64,000 nt of DNA from Thiopseudomonas denitrificans (GCF_002866065.1 NZ_LNJZ01000003.1:262667-326666); one strand, 5' to 3'; shown: positions 26,768 through 37,014, counted from the first letter of the stretch. Notes: generated by a model not told the origin, from the letters alone. Program-made: numbers and translations.

Positions 26768-28687
26768 ATGACTGATAAAAAAATAACCCAGGAAGTTGAA
26801 AAGAACGGCATGAGCCGCCGCAGCTTCCTCGGTGCAACTGCTGCCACCGGAGCCACGCTGGCGGCTGCCACCGCAGTGGGAACTTCCATGTCCAGCCGTG
26901 AGGCGGTGGCCAGCCCGGCCAAGGATGCCATGGCCAAAGCCCATGTCGGCCCTGCCGAGCTGGACGAATACTATGGCATCTGGAGTGGTGGTCAGTCAGG
27001 CGAAGTGCGCATCGTCGGTATCCCGTCCATGCGCGAGCTGATGCGGGTACCAGTGTTCAACCGCTGCTCGGCCACCGGCTGGGGCATGACCAACGAGAGC
27101 AAGGAAATTCTCGGCGAGACTGCCGAATGGGAAAACGGTGACACCCACCACCCGCAATCTTCCTGCACCGATGGTCACTACGATGGCCGCTGGTCGTTCA
27201 TCAACGACAAGGCCAACACCCGTGTTGCCCGTATCCGCCTGGATGTGATGAAGTGTGACAAGGTCACCCTGATTCCGAACACCCAGTCGATTCACGGCCT
27301 GCACTGTCAGCGTGTGCCCAGCACCACCCGTGTCTACGCCAACGGCGAATTCATCATTCCGCATCCCAACGACGGCAAGCTGATCGAGAAGGTGGACGAG
27401 GCGGAACACTTCACCATGTACACCGCGCTGGATGCGGAAACCATGGACGTGGTGTGGCAGTGCATTGTTGACGGCAACCTCGACAACACTGCCACCGACT
27501 ACACCGGCCGCTTTGCCGGCGCCACCTGCTACAACTCCGAAATGGCCTTCGACCTGGCCGGCCAGATGCGCAACGAGCGTGACTGGGTGGTGGTTTTCGA
27601 CCTGCACAAGATCGAAGAAGACGTCAAGGCTGGCAAGTTCATCACCCTGCCCGGCTCCAAGGTGCCCGTAGTCGACGGCCGCAAGAAGGACGGCAAGAAC
27701 AGCCCCTACACCCGCTACGTGCCAGTGCCCAAAAACCCGCACGGCATTCACGCCTCTCCGGACGGCAAGTACTGGGTGGCCAACGGCAAGCTGTCACCAA
27801 CCGTATCCGTGATCGAGCTGGCCAGGCTGCCAGACCTGTTCGCTGACAAGCTGAGCGACGAGCGTGATGTCATCGTCGCCGAGCCCGAGCTGGGCCTTGG
27901 TCCGCTGCACACCACCTTCGACGGTCGTGGCAACGCCTACTCCTCGCTGTTCATCGACAGCCAGGTGGTGAAGTGGAACGTCGATGCCGCCATTCGCCAC
28001 TACAAGGGCGAGAAGGTCAACTACATCCTGCAGAAGTCCGACGTGCACTATCAGCCGGGCCACCTGCAGGCGTCCCTGGGCGAGACCCGTGATGCCGACG
28101 GCAAGTGGCTGGTGGTTCTGAGCAAGTTCTCCAAGGACCGCTTCCTGCCAACCGGCCCGCTGCGTGCCGAGAACGACCAGCTGTTCGACATCTCCGGTGA
28201 TGAAATGGTGCTGGTGCATGACGGCCCCGCCTTTGCCGAGCCGCACGACATCAACATCATCCGTCGTGATCAGATCCAGACCAAACGGGTCTGGGACCGC
28301 AACGACCCCTTCTTCGCCGGTGCGGTGGCCCGCGCCAAGCAGGATGGTGTCAACCTGGAGACCGACAACAAGGTCATCCGTGACGGCAACAAGGTACGTG
28401 TCTACATGATCTCGGTGGCTCCGTCCTTCGGTTTAAGCGAGTTCGAAGTGAACGAGGGCGACGAAGTGACCGTAACCGTCACCAACCTCGACCATATCGA
28501 AGACCTGTCGCACGGTTTCTGCCTGGTCAACCATGGCATCAACATGGAGATCAGCCCGCAGCAAACCTCCTCTGTCACCTTCACTGCCAGCAAACCTGGC
28601 GTGCACTACTACTTCTGCACCTGGTTCTGCCATGCCCTGCACATGGAAATGGCCGGCCGCATGAAGGTACGTGCCAAGAACGGCTAA
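26768..28687 (+). CDS. nosZ: Nitrous oxide reductase NosZ
   Basis: Protein of 639 residues; copper enzyme that reduces N2O to N2 in the periplasm. The N-terminus carries a twin-arginine signal (MSRRSFLGATAATGATLAAA), which marks the clade I type. The beta-propeller with CuZ histidines fills most of the protein, and the C-terminal cupredoxin domain has the CuA ligands CTWFCHALHMEM (Cys617, Cys621, His625, Met628). The ATG at 26768 is used because AGGAG lies 9 bases upstream; another ATG at 26759 is too close. Confidence 0.97.
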   Translation: MTDKKITQEVEKNGMSRRSFLGATAATGATLAAATAVGTSMSSREAVASPAKDAMAKAHVGPAELDEYYGIWSGGQSGEVRIVGIPSMRELMRVPVFNRCSATGWGMTNESKEILGETAEWENGDTHHPQSSCTDGHYDGRWSFINDKANTRVARIRLDVMKCDKVTLIPNTQSIHGLHCQRVPSTTRVYANGEFIIPHPNDGKLIEKVDEAEHFTMYTALDAETMDVVWQCIVDGNLDNTATDYTGRFAGATCYNSEMAFDLAGQMRNERDWVVVFDLHKIEEDVKAGKFITLPGSKVPVVDGRKKDGKNSPYTRYVPVPKNPHGIHASPDGKYWVANGKLSPTVSVIELARLPDLFADKLSDERDVIVAEPELGLGPLHTTFDGRGNAYSSLFIDSQVVKWNVDAAIRHYKGEKVNYILQKSDVHYQPGHLQASLGETRDADGKWLVVLSKFSKDRFLPTGPLRAENDQLFDISGDEMVLVHDGPAFAEPHDINIIRRDQIQTKRVWDRNDPFFAGAVARAKQDGVNLETDNKVIRDGNKVRVYMISVAPSFGLSEFEVNEGDEVTVTVTNLDHIEDLSHGFCLVNHGINMEISPQQTSSVTFTASKPGVHYYFCTWFCHALHMEMAGRMKVRAKNG

Positions 28688-28759
28688 ACGGCAACCCTTG
28701 CCCGGCTGGTTCGCCAGCCGGGCATTCCGGCTTCAATGCCTCTGCATTCGGGGAAGCGT

Positions 28760-30139
28760 ATGCGATCAGTCAATACGTGGCTTGCCTGTGTGGCTGTGGC
28801 CTGTTTTGCCCAGGGTTCCTGGGCCGACAAACTACAAAACAAAGCGGGTTTTGATGTGCCCGAGGTGATGCGCGGAATCGAGCTGTTTCCGATCCAGGCG
28901 CCACCCGGTGCGGACCAGAGCCTGATATCCGTTACCACGCTGCCGCTGCAGCGTATTTCCGATACCCACTGGAAGCTGCCCAAAGGCGAATACAAGGGCA
29001 ACCATGTGGTCGACGTGCCCATCCATCTTGAATGTGAGGAAGGGGCAGTGTTTGATGCCCAGGGCCAGAAGAACGCCATCAACATCCGGGCCCCCGGCGT
29101 CATCTTTGATGGCTGCCGCATGATCAACTGGGGCACCAACCTGACCGAAATGGATTCCGGCATTTTCATCGAACGGACTGCGAAGGATTCACAGATCATC
29201 AACAACCGCCTGCATGGGCCGGGCTTCGGTATCTGGATGGATGCCGTGCGCAATGTGCGGGTGGAACACAACCATGTACAGGGTTATGAGCAGCTGCGTT
29301 CGGCCGACCGCGGCAACGGCATTCACGTGTTTGCCACCAAGAATTGCCTGATCAACGCCAACAAGGTCTGGCATGTGCGTGACGGCATCTACATCGAGGC
29401 GGCCGACGACAACGACCTGACCAACAACGACCTGCACGACCTGCGCTACGGCATCCACTACATGTTCTCCCACCGCAGCACGGTCACCGGCAACCGTACC
29501 ACGCGCACCCGTACCGGCTACGCGCTGATGCAGAGCCGCCAGCTGATGGTCGAGGGCAACTATTCCGACCACGATGACAACTACGGCATCCTGCTCAACT
29601 ACCTGACCTATTCCACCGTGCGCAACAATCATGTCACGGCGGTACAGTCCGGTGTGGGTGACGCCGATGGCCATATCAGCGGAGCCGAAGGCAAGGGCCT
29701 GTTCATCTTCAACTCGCTGTTCAATGTCATCACCGACAACACCTTCGGCAACAGCGCCATGGGCGTACATCTGACCGCCGGCTCGGAAGACAACCACATC
29801 TACCACAACGCCTTCTACAACAACGAGCAGCAGGTCAAGTACGTGGCCCTGCGCAACCAGGAGTGGTCGCACGAAGGCCAGGGCAACTTCTGGAGCGACT
29901 ACCTGGGCTGGGACCGCAATGCCGACGGCATTGGCGATGTGCCCTATGAACCCAACGACAACGTCGACCGCCTGCTGTGGACCTATCCGCAGGTGCGCCT
30001 GCTGATGCACAGCCCCGGCATCGAGCTGTTGCGCTGGGTGCAGCGTGCCTTTCCGGTGGTCAAGTACCCGGGCGTACAGGACAGCCATCCATTGATGCGG
30101 CCGACACAGATGCCGCCGAAGCAAGGAATAGATTCATGA
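28760..30139 (+). CDS. nosD: NosD, copper-site maturation protein
   Basis: Protein of 459 residues with a Sec signal ([16 protein letters not shown]) and a parallel beta-helix made of repeated N/D-N-x-L-x-x-x-x-x-G-I units (CASH domain). NosD acts in the periplasm with the NosFY ABC transporter to mature the CuZ centre of NosZ. GGGGAAGC precedes the ATG at 28760; an ATG at 28736 is also possible. The stop overlaps the nosF start. Confidence 0.95.
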   Translation: MRSVNTWLACVAVACFAQGSWADKLQNKAGFDVPEVMRGIELFPIQAPPGADQSLISVTTLPLQRISDTHWKLPKGEYKGNHVVDVPIHLECEEGAVFDAQGQKNAINIRAPGVIFDGCRMINWGTNLTEMDSGIFIERTAKDSQIINNRLHGPGFGIWMDAVRNVRVEHNHVQGYEQLRSADRGNGIHVFATKNCLINANKVWHVRDGIYIEAADDNDLTNNDLHDLRYGIHYMFSHRSTVTGNRTTRTRTGYALMQSRQLMVEGNYSDHDDNYGILLNYLTYSTVRNNHVTAVQSGVGDADGHISGAEGKGLFIFNSLFNVITDNTFGNSAMGVHLTAGSEDNHIYHNAFYNNEQQVKYVALRNQEWSHEGQGNFWSDYLGWDRNADGIGDVPYEPNDNVDRLLWTYPQVRLLMHSPGIELLRWVQRAFPVVKYPGVQDSHPLMRPTQMPPKQGIDS

Positions 30140-31047
30140 GTGTTGTTGTCGAGCTGGAACAGGTCCAGCAGTTTTACGGCAAGCTGCAAGTGCTGCATGA
30201 CATGAGCTGGCAACTGCAGGCCGGCGAGATCATGGGCCTGTTCGGCCATAACGGTGCCGGCAAGACCACCACGGTGCGCCTGATCCTGGGCCTGATCCGC
30301 CAGAGTGGCGGCAAGGTCCGTGTGCTGGGCGGCGATGCCAGCGACGCGCAGGTACGCCAGCAGATCGGTTTTTTGCCGGAAAACGTCATGTTCTACCCGC
30401 AGCTGACCGGTTACGAGACTCTCAGCCACTTCGCCCGCCTGAAAGGCGCCGATCACAGTCAGGTGCTTGGTCTGCTGGAGCAGGTCGGCCTGACCGCCGC
30501 TGCCGGCGAACGGGTGAAGACCTACTCCAAGGGCATGCGCCAGCGTCTCGGCCTGGCCCAGGCATTGCTGGCCCGGCCAAAACTGCTGCTGCTGGACGAG
30601 CCCACCGTGGGGCTGGACCCCATCGCCACCATCGAGCTGTACCGGCTGATCGGCCAGCTGCGCGACGAAGGTTCCAGCATCATCATCTGTTCCCACGTGC
30701 TGCCGGGAGTCGAACCCTATATCGACAAGGCGGTAATTCTGGCCCGTGGCCATCTGGAAGCGGTCGGCAACCTGCAGCAGCTGCGCGAGCAGGCCGGCTT
30801 GCCGGTGCGCATCCGCATCAACGGGCCGGGTGCAGGCTTTGAGCATCCGCAGCTGCTGGAGCACCAGCCGCTGGCCGGCGACTGGCACGAATTCAGCGTG
30901 CCGGCTGCGGCCAAACTGCCGGTGCTGCAGGAGCTGCTCAAGTTGCCGCTGGAAGACATCGAGATCCGTCCGCCGTCGCTGGAGGACATCTACCGTTTCT
31001 ACATGGAAAAGGCCAGTGCCGTGGGTGTGGCAGGAGTTCAGCAGTAA
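30136..31047 (+). CDS. nosF: NosF, ABC transporter ATP-binding subunit
   Basis: Protein of 303 residues with [10 protein letters not shown] (Walker A), [15 protein letters not shown] (signature) and [12 protein letters not shown] (Walker B). It pairs with NosY; the complex supplies sulfur for CuZ assembly on NosZ. The ATG overlaps the nosD stop (ATGA) and its own stop overlaps the nosY start. Confidence 0.96.
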   Translation: MSVVVELEQVQQFYGKLQVLHDMSWQLQAGEIMGLFGHNGAGKTTTVRLILGLIRQSGGKVRVLGGDASDAQVRQQIGFLPENVMFYPQLTGYETLSHFARLKGADHSQVLGLLEQVGLTAAAGERVKTYSKGMRQRLGLAQALLARPKLLLLDEPTVGLDPIATIELYRLIGQLRDEGSSIIICSHVLPGVEPYIDKAVILARGHLEAVGNLQQLREQAGLPVRIRINGPGAGFEHPQLLEHQPLAGDWHEFSVPAAAKLPVLQELLKLPLEDIEIRPPSLEDIYRFYMEKASAVGVAGVQQ

Positions 31048-31877
31048 TGAAACAGATCTACCATATTGCACGCAAGGAATTCAGCGACGGCATGCGCAAC
31101 CGCTGGATCCTGGCCATCAGCATCCTGTTTGCCGTGCTGGCGGTGGGCATCACCTGGTTTGGTGCCGCAGCCTCCGGGCAGGTCGGTTTCACCTCGATTC
31201 CGGCCACCATTGCCAGTCTGGCCAGCCTGGCGACTTTCCTGATGCCGCTGATCGCCCTGATGCTGGCTTACGATGCGGTGGTCGGTGAAGAGGAAGGCGG
31301 CACCCTGATGCTGCTGCTGACCTATCCGCTGAGCCGCGGCCAGTTGCTGACCGGCAAGTTCGTCGGGCATGGCTGCATTCTTGGCCTGGCCACACTGATC
31401 GGCTTTGGCAGCGCGGCGGTGGCCATCGCCCTGTGGGTGCCGGATGTTTCCATTGGCACCCTGGTGTTCTCGTTTGGCCGCTTCATCCTGTCCTCGATCC
31501 TGCTGGGGCTGGTGTTCCTGGCTTTTGCCTATGTGCTCAGCAGCCATGCCAACGAGAAGAGCACCGCCGCAGGTCTGGCGCTGGGTGTCTGGTTCCTGTT
31601 CGTGCTGGTGTTTGACCTGGCGCTGCTGACCATTCTGGTGGTGACCGAAGGGCGCATCAGCCCCGAGCTGCTGCCCTGGCTGCTGCTGTTCAACCCGACC
31701 GACATCTACCGGCTGATCAACCTGGGCGGCTTCGAAGCCGGTGGCCAGGGCATGGGCGTGATGGCGCTGGCCAGCGACCTGCCGGTCGGAGCTGCCGTGC
31801 TCTGGGCATGTCTGGCCGGCTGGGTCGTCGCCATTTTACTGCTGGCGCACTGGCGCTTTGCCAAACGACTGGGGTAA
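31047..31877 (+). CDS. nosY: NosY, ABC transporter permease subunit
   Basis: Protein of 276 residues with about six membrane segments, including LAISILFAVLAVGITWFGAA near the start and repeated hydrophobic helices after LMLLLTYPLSRGQLLTGKF. It is the membrane partner of NosF. The start overlaps the nosF stop and the stop overlaps an ATG of nosL. Confidence 0.95.
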   Translation: MKQIYHIARKEFSDGMRNRWILAISILFAVLAVGITWFGAAASGQVGFTSIPATIASLASLATFLMPLIALMLAYDAVVGEEEGGTLMLLLTYPLSRGQLLTGKFVGHGCILGLATLIGFGSAAVAIALWVPDVSIGTLVFSFGRFILSSILLGLVFLAFAYVLSSHANEKSTAAGLALGVWFLFVLVFDLALLTILVVTEGRISPELLPWLLLFNPTDIYRLINLGGFEAGGQGMGVMALASDLPVGAAVLWACLAGWVVAILLLAHWRFAKRLG

Positions 31878-31882
31878 TGACC

Positions 31883-32476
31883 ATGAAAAAACTGTTTACC
31901 TTGATGTTCTCTGCCGTACTGGCGCTGGCCCTGACTGGCTGCCAGGAGCAGGAGAGGGCTGATATCAATCTGGATCCGGTTGCCATCCACTCCGGTGACG
32001 AGTGCCATGTGTGCGGCATGATCATCATGGAATGGCCGGGGCCCAAGGCCGAATCGATCAACAAACACAACGGTGAAACCCTCAAGTTCTGTTCCACCAC
32101 CGACCTGTTTGCCTGGTGGCTGCAGCCGGAAAACAAGACCCTGCAGGCACAGATCTACGTCCACGACATGTCCGTTGCGCACTGGGACCAGCCGCAAGAC
32201 GAGCATCTGGTGGATGCACGCAAGGCCTGGTATGTCACCGGCACCGACCTGATTGGTGCCATGGGCCCGACGCTGGTGTCCTTTGCCGACCAGAGCGCCG
32301 CGCAGAAACTGGTCGACGAGAAGGGCGGCCGTGTACTGACCTTTGACCAGGTGGATATTGCCGTGCTGCAGGAAATCGGCCAGGCCGGTCACGAGTACGC
32401 CGCCAGCCACGGTCGCGAACTGCGCCGTGCCATGGGTGTGGATGACGAGGAAGAGCAGGACGAAGAAAGGGACTAA
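31883..32476 (+). CDS. nosL: NosL, copper chaperone lipoprotein
   Basis: Protein of 197 residues with a lipoprotein signal (MKKLFTLMFSAVLALALTGC, Cys20). CHVCGMIIMEWPGPKAES contains the CxxCGM copper-binding motif typical of NosL, and the C-terminus is strongly acidic (DDEEEQDEERD). It delivers Cu(I) to NosZ. The start may be the ATG at 31883 (GGGG 8 bases upstream) or at 31877, which overlaps the nosY stop. Confidence 0.94.
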   Translation: MKKLFTLMFSAVLALALTGCQEQERADINLDPVAIHSGDECHVCGMIIMEWPGPKAESINKHNGETLKFCSTTDLFAWWLQPENKTLQAQIYVHDMSVAHWDQPQDEHLVDARKAWYVTGTDLIGAMGPTLVSFADQSAAQKLVDEKGGRVLTFDQVDIAVLQEIGQAGHEYAASHGRELRRAMGVDDEEEQDEERD

Positions 32477-32576
32477 CTCACATCTGGTGTCAGCTTTGTG
32501 ATACCGGCCTGCATGCGTTCGTGCCGAGAGGCTGGCATGATGCAGTTCTTCAGGTCTACGTCTCAGGGTGTCACTC

Positions 32577-33602
32577 ATGAACTGGTTCAGGCAACTTACC
32601 GGCTTTGCCGAGCAATCTCCCGATCAGGTCCGTAGCCAGTTGCAGCTGCAGGGCCGGCGGCTGACTTCATTGGCCAATGGCAACAGCTGGGACTGTGGCG
32701 GGTTTTCCGCGCCCATGCTGCAGAAGCTGCGCGACAAATACGACCAGCAGCTGGAGCAGCTTGGCCAGCAAAATCCCCCGCTACGATTGCGTGTACGCGA
32801 ACAGGTGGCCGATGTGCTGCAGCTGCACGCTGATGCGACCAATGCCGGTGCGCTGTTCCAGGTGGCATCACAGTTCAACCTGCTGGAAATGGTTTCGCCG
32901 CAGGTGACGCCGGAGCAGGGTGTCGGCATCTATGGCGCGGACCAGACCCAGGGACCGGCCTGTGCCATTGCCTGTGGTGCCGGGACCATCTGGCGCAATT
33001 ATTTCATGCCCCTGTCCGGGCAGACCGGTCAGACGGCCACATTGCAGTTTGATGCATTGGCCGAGCTGGGCCGTGCTCTGGGCAATGACAAGGGCCAGCT
33101 CTGGCAAATGAGCAATGGCTATGTGCAGGCCAGCCAGCAGGGGCTGGAGCAGATTGCACAGCTGCTGCAACAGGCCGATGAAAGCACCCGTGACGCGCTG
33201 GCCGGTCTGGTCCGCATCGGCATCCAGTCGGATGCGCAGGTTACCCTGCCGGATTGCCGGCACCATGTCACCCAGGCGTATTGCAGCGCCCTGCCGGTAG
33301 CCTATTCACCGCATCAGGCCGAATCATGGCGCGAGTTTGCCTGCCTGATACTGGATGCCGCCTATGAGGCGACTTTATATGTGGCCATGCAGAATCTGCT
33401 GGAAAACGGGCAGAACAGGGTCTTCCTGACCCTGCTGGGTGGTGGTGCCTTCGGCAATGACCGTGAATGGATCATGGCTGGCCTGCGCCGGGCCCTGCTC
33501 AAGTTCGCCGCGCTGGAACTGGATGTGGTGATTGTCAGCCATAGCCGCTCCAGCCCGGCTGTGCGTGCGTTGGTGGATGAGTTTTCTAGCGGCCAGCCAT
33601 GA
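32577..33602 (+). CDS. Uncharacterised protein, possible macro-domain fold
   Basis: Protein of 341 residues without signal peptide or membrane segments. I do not recognise a named family with confidence. The centre NAGALFQVASQFNLLEM, then GVGIYGADQTQGPACAIA, and the later VFLTLLGGGAFGND resemble the alternating strand-loop pattern of macro/PARG-like ADP-ribose binding domains; this is a pattern impression. ATG at 32577 (after CAGGGTG) is preferred over GTG at 32568. It follows nosL by 100 bases. Its 3' end overlaps the convergent mntA gene by 17 bases. Confidence 0.6.
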   Translation: MNWFRQLTGFAEQSPDQVRSQLQLQGRRLTSLANGNSWDCGGFSAPMLQKLRDKYDQQLEQLGQQNPPLRLRVREQVADVLQLHADATNAGALFQVASQFNLLEMVSPQVTPEQGVGIYGADQTQGPACAIACGAGTIWRNYFMPLSGQTGQTATLQFDALAELGRALGNDKGQLWQMSNGYVQASQQGLEQIAQLLQQADESTRDALAGLVRIGIQSDAQVTLPDCRHHVTQAYCSALPVAYSPHQAESWREFACLILDAAYEATLYVAMQNLLENGQNRVFLTLLGGGAFGNDREWIMAGLRRALLKFAALELDVVIVSHSRSSPAVRALVDEFSSGQP

Positions 33603-33903
33603 CCTCAACCCTGTCCTTGCGGATGATGTCCTGAAAGCTGCTGTCGATACTGGCCCAATCAAGGATATCTACTTTCCATGGCAGATCTGATTCGCTAAAA
33701 GCGGAAGTCAGAGCAGCCAGGGTATCCAGGCTCAACGGCGTCTCCGTAATGACTGCCAGATCCAGATCCGAATGCTTCTTGGCAGTGTGTTTGGCGCGTG
33801 AGCCGAACGCCCAGACAGGGTATTCCGGCACATGGGCTTGCAGGATGGAGCGTACGATATGCCACTGACTGGTCGTGATGTCGATATCTGGCAGATCAGG
33901 CAT
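33586..33903 (-). CDS. mntA: MntA-type nucleotidyltransferase antitoxin
   Basis: Protein of 105 residues of the minimal nucleotidyltransferase (HI0073) family. GSRAKHTAKKHSDLDLAV (residues 34-51) is an exact GS-x10-DxD motif and the third aspartate lies in VDILDW (Asp79). MntA proteins modify a tyrosine of their HepT partner with AMP groups. The start overlaps the hepT stop by eight bases. GC is lower than in the flanking nos and rep genes, a sign of transfer. The 3' end overlaps the neighbouring uncharacterised gene. Confidence 0.88.
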   Translation of the reverse strand: MPDLPDIDITTSQWHIVRSILQAHVPEYPVWAFGSRAKHTAKKHSDLDLAVITETPLSLDTLAALTSAFSESDLPWKVDILDWASIDSSFQDIIRKDRVEVMAGR

Positions 33904-34330
33904 TGCGCGCTTCCAGCTGTTGCAACAAGGCGCGGGCATCTTTGATAAACACTAGTGTGCCTTCATAAACCTGCCTGGCTTTCTCGTGCTTGTAGGTGTG
34001 CGAGGTGATATTGCGCATCAGGCGATAGCGGAACCAGGCCTCAACATCATCGATAAGTCCCTTTTCTGCCGCGGTACGCAGGATGTCGCGAAAGCTTGAT
34101 TGGTCCACTTCTTCGGGTGAAATGGCTTCCAGCTCGAGCTGGCGTTTGATCATTTTGGTGCTGATTTCATATACGAATTCGAAGTTCTGGATGACTCCGG
34201 CAATCAGCGTGTTTTGCACCCGGGGCTGCTGTTGCTCAAACCATGTGGAGTCAGCCACGGTAGCCAGCGCATCTGTCAGTGATGAAACGGCGTTTTGCAA
34301 GGGCTGGAGCTGCAGCTTTTCCTGTCTCAT
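33896..34330 (-). CDS. hepT: HepT-type HEPN RNase toxin
   Basis: Protein of 144 residues, all helical, with RNITSHTY (residues 106-113), which fits the R-x4-H-x-Y motif of HEPN RNases. Tyr113 is the residue expected to be AMPylated by MntA in this type VII toxin-antitoxin class. GAGGCAAG precedes the ATG. The pair is a free-standing two-gene operon downstream of rep, with lower GC than its surroundings. Confidence 0.88.
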   Translation of the reverse strand: MRQEKLQLQPLQNAVSSLTDALATVADSTWFEQQQPRVQNTLIAGVIQNFEFVYEISTKMIKRQLELEAISPEEVDQSSFRDILRTAAEKGLIDDVEAWFRYRLMRNITSHTYKHEKARQVYEGTLVFIKDARALLQQLEARNA

Positions 34331-34422
34331 GGCGTGCTTGCCTCATTGGTTTAAGCATGAAGTGATTGCTCAACAGCGTAGAGTGCCAAGCGTTCCTACA
34401 ATAACAGAAAGAGTTCTGTGAC

Positions 34423-36432
34423 TCAGCCGCCCAGCATCGCCCGCATATCGGCCAGGGCGCTGCCGGCGCGGGCTTTTTTCACTTCCGGCGGGGCTTCTTC
34501 CAGGCCTTCCCAGATCAGGTCATCGGCCGGCAGCTCGTCGAGAAAACGGCTCGGCGTGCAGTCGATCACCTCGCCATACTGTTTGCGCTTGCTGGCCAGG
34601 GTCAGGGTCAGGTTCTCGCGGGCGCGGGTGATGCCGACATAGGCCAGCCGGCGCTCTTCCTCGACCGTATCCGCCTCTATGCTGGAGCGGTGCGGCAGGA
34701 TTTCCTCTTCCATGCCCATGATGTACACCACCGGAAATTCCAGCCCTTTGGAGGCATGGAGGGTCATCATTTGCACGCCTTCGGCGCCCTCGGCTTCCTC
34801 TTCCTGGCGCTCCAGCATGTCACGCAGCACCAGCTTGGCGATGGCATCCTCGATGGTCAGCTCGCCTTCGTCGTCACGCTCCAGGGTGTTTTTCAGGGCT
34901 TCCAGCAGGAACTGCACGTTGGCCATGCGGTACTCGGCGGCCTTTTCGCTGGAGCTGTTCTGGCGGATCCAGTTTTCGTAGTCGATATCCAGCAGCATCT
35001 CGTTGAGCGCGGCGATGGGGTCGTCGCTGAAACAGCGCTGGCGCAGCCTGTCCATGTAGTGCTTGAAGCGGGCCAGACGCTCGGTGTAACGCTCGGCCAG
35101 CTGTTCGCGCAGGCCAAGTTCGGCGCTGGCTTCGTACAGTGAGACCTTGCGCGCAGTAGCATAGGCGCTGAGCTTTTCCAGTGTGGCAGAGCCGATCTCG
35201 CGGCGCGGCACGTTGATCACGCGCAGATAGGCGTTGTCGTCATCCGGGTTGATCAGCAGGCGGAAGTAGGACATCAGGTCCTTCACTTCCTGGCGGCTGA
35301 AGAAACTGGTACCGCCGGTCAGCCGGTAGGGAATCTTGTGCACCTGCAGTTTCAGCTCCATCAGCTTGGCCTGATAGTTGCCGCGATAGAGGATGGCGAA
35401 GTGGTTGTAGGGCCGACCGGTGCGCAGGTGATTGGTGAGAATCTCGACAGCGATGCGCTCGGCCTCGGCGTCCTCGTTGCGGCAGCGCAGCACACGAATG
35501 GGGTCGCCAAAGCCCATGTCGCTCCACAGCTGCTTCTGGAATACATGGGGGTTGTTGGCGATCAGCGTGTTGGCGCACTTGAGGATGCGGCCGGTGGAGC
35601 GGTAGTTCTGCTCCAGCATGATCACTTTCAGCGAGGGGAAGTCATCTTTGAGCTGCATCAGGTTTTCCGGTCGCGCGCCGCGCCAGGCGTAGATCGACTG
35701 GTCATCGTCGCCGACCACGGTGAACTGTGCACGCTCCTTTACCAGCAGCTTCACCAGCAGGTACTGGCTGGCGTTGGTGTCCTGGTATTCGTCCACCAGC
35801 ATGTAGCGCACGCGGTTGCGCCACTTGTCCAGCACCTCGGGATGGTTCTGGAACAGCTTGACCGGCTGCAGGATCAGGTCGTCAAAATCCACCGCGTTAT
35901 AGGCTTTCAGCGTGCGCTGGTAGTGGATGTAGACTACGGCAGCGGTCTGCTCCTTCGGGTTGCGTGCCTGCTCCAGCGCCTGTTCCGGCAGAATCAGGTC
36001 GTTCTTCCACTGGCCGATCAGGTTCTTGATTTCGTCCACGCCGTCGTCACCTGCGTATTCCTTCTGCATGATCTCGGTGAGCAGGTTCTTGACGTCACTG
36101 TCGTCAAAGATTGAGAAGCCGCTCTTGTAACCCAACAGCGCATGTTCACGGCGGATGATATTCAGGCCCAGGTTATGGAAGGTGGATACCGTCAGGCCAT
36201 GGCCTTCGCGGCCACGTAGCAGCGAGCCGACCCGTTCCTTCATCTCCCGTGCCGCCTTGTTGGTGAAAGTCACCGCCACAATGTGACGGGCGGAGATGCC
36301 GCACTGCTGCACCAGATAGGCGATCTTGCGGGTGATCACGCTGGTCTTGCCGGAACCGGCGCCGGCCAGCACCAGCACCGGGCCGCTGATGGCGTGGACA
36401 GCTTCTTGCTGGCGGGGGTTGAGACGGCTCAT
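34423..36432 (-). CDS. rep: ATP-dependent DNA helicase Rep
   Basis: Protein of 669 residues, the size of E. coli Rep (673). Superfamily 1 motifs are in order: LNPRQQEAVHAISGPVLVLAG with GAGSGKT (I), VDEYQDTN (II), VVGDDDQSIYAWRGA (III), then LEQNYRSTGRIL, MTLHASKGLEF and VGITRARENL. It helps replication forks pass proteins and restart. The ATG at 36432 starts the normal N-terminus; the longer upstream frame is repeat DNA. Confidence 0.95.
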   Translation of the reverse strand: MSRLNPRQQEAVHAISGPVLVLAGAGSGKTSVITRKIAYLVQQCGISARHIVAVTFTNKAAREMKERVGSLLRGREGHGLTVSTFHNLGLNIIRREHALLGYKSGFSIFDDSDVKNLLTEIMQKEYAGDDGVDEIKNLIGQWKNDLILPEQALEQARNPKEQTAAVVYIHYQRTLKAYNAVDFDDLILQPVKLFQNHPEVLDKWRNRVRYMLVDEYQDTNASQYLLVKLLVKERAQFTVVGDDDQSIYAWRGARPENLMQLKDDFPSLKVIMLEQNYRSTGRILKCANTLIANNPHVFQKQLWSDMGFGDPIRVLRCRNEDAEAERIAVEILTNHLRTGRPYNHFAILYRGNYQAKLMELKLQVHKIPYRLTGGTSFFSRQEVKDLMSYFRLLINPDDDNAYLRVINVPRREIGSATLEKLSAYATARKVSLYEASAELGLREQLAERYTERLARFKHYMDRLRQRCFSDDPIAALNEMLLDIDYENWIRQNSSSEKAAEYRMANVQFLLEALKNTLERDDEGELTIEDAIAKLVLRDMLERQEEEAEGAEGVQMMTLHASKGLEFPVVYIMGMEEEILPHRSSIEADTVEEERRLAYVGITRARENLTLTLASKRKQYGEVIDCTPSRFLDELPADDLIWEGLEEAPPEVKKARAGSALADMRAMLGG

Positions 36433-36527
36433 TTTTCTGGCTTCCGGTAGGGGATGTAGCGGGGGATGGATTCTAGCATTGTGCCGGGGGTTTGGGGTTT
36501 GGACGTGATTTTTGCACTGCGGGGTAG

Positions 36528-36615
36528 GGCTGTGGTGTTGTCGGGTTACAGGCTGCCGCTGGTTCGGTCCTGCGGACCAAACCGCTGAAGGCCTGAACCC
36601 GACAACACCACAGCC
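36528..36615 (+). repeat. Composite hairpin element, family 2, copy 1
   Basis: Left arm 36528-36553 and right arm 36591-36615 pair perfectly over 25 bases, with one bulged A. The core 36554-36590 has an inner hairpin GGTCC-TGC-GGACC. The core differs at only three positions from that of the copy at 37264-37350, while the outer arms share no overall identity. Confidence 0.8.
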
Positions 36616-36746
36616 AAAGGTCCCTTGTGCGGGGGGGGAAGGACTGGGGCCGCCTGTGGCGGCCTGCTGTCGCGTGTTGGATGCTGGTTGTGTGCGCTTG
36701 TTTGGAACGGGTTGTTGCTGCTTGGAAGCTGTGGCCACATGTTTTG

Positions 36747-36823
36747 GTTAGCAGTTAGCAGTTAGCAGTTAGCAGTTAGCAGTTAGCAGTTAGCAGTTAG
36801 CAGTTAGCAGTTAGCAGTTAGCA
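36747..36823 (+). repeat. Tandem repeat, GTTAGCA x11
   Basis: Eleven exact copies of the 7-base unit GTTAGCA. The units are adjacent, so this is a microsatellite-like array and not CRISPR. Seven is not a multiple of three, and no gene crosses it. Exact identity suggests recent expansion and likely copy-number variation between strains. Confidence 0.95.
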
Positions 36824-37014
36824 GTCGCTGTCTCCTTGCACTTTTCCGCCATTCTGCGCGCAGCGAAGCGGAGTCGCAGAATCCATTTTGCCAGATCAAA
36901 CATTGGCCCTTGCGACTTCGTGCAGGGTGCCGATGATGGGCGGTTACTGGTGTGGCTGACCTTACATCGTCATCAAATAGCACCACGGAAGCACATTTCT
37001 GTGCGAGCCGCTTT

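Noticed and set aside
36747-36823. Possible CRISPR array
   Set aside because: The 7-base units are directly adjacent without spacers, and no cas genes are present.
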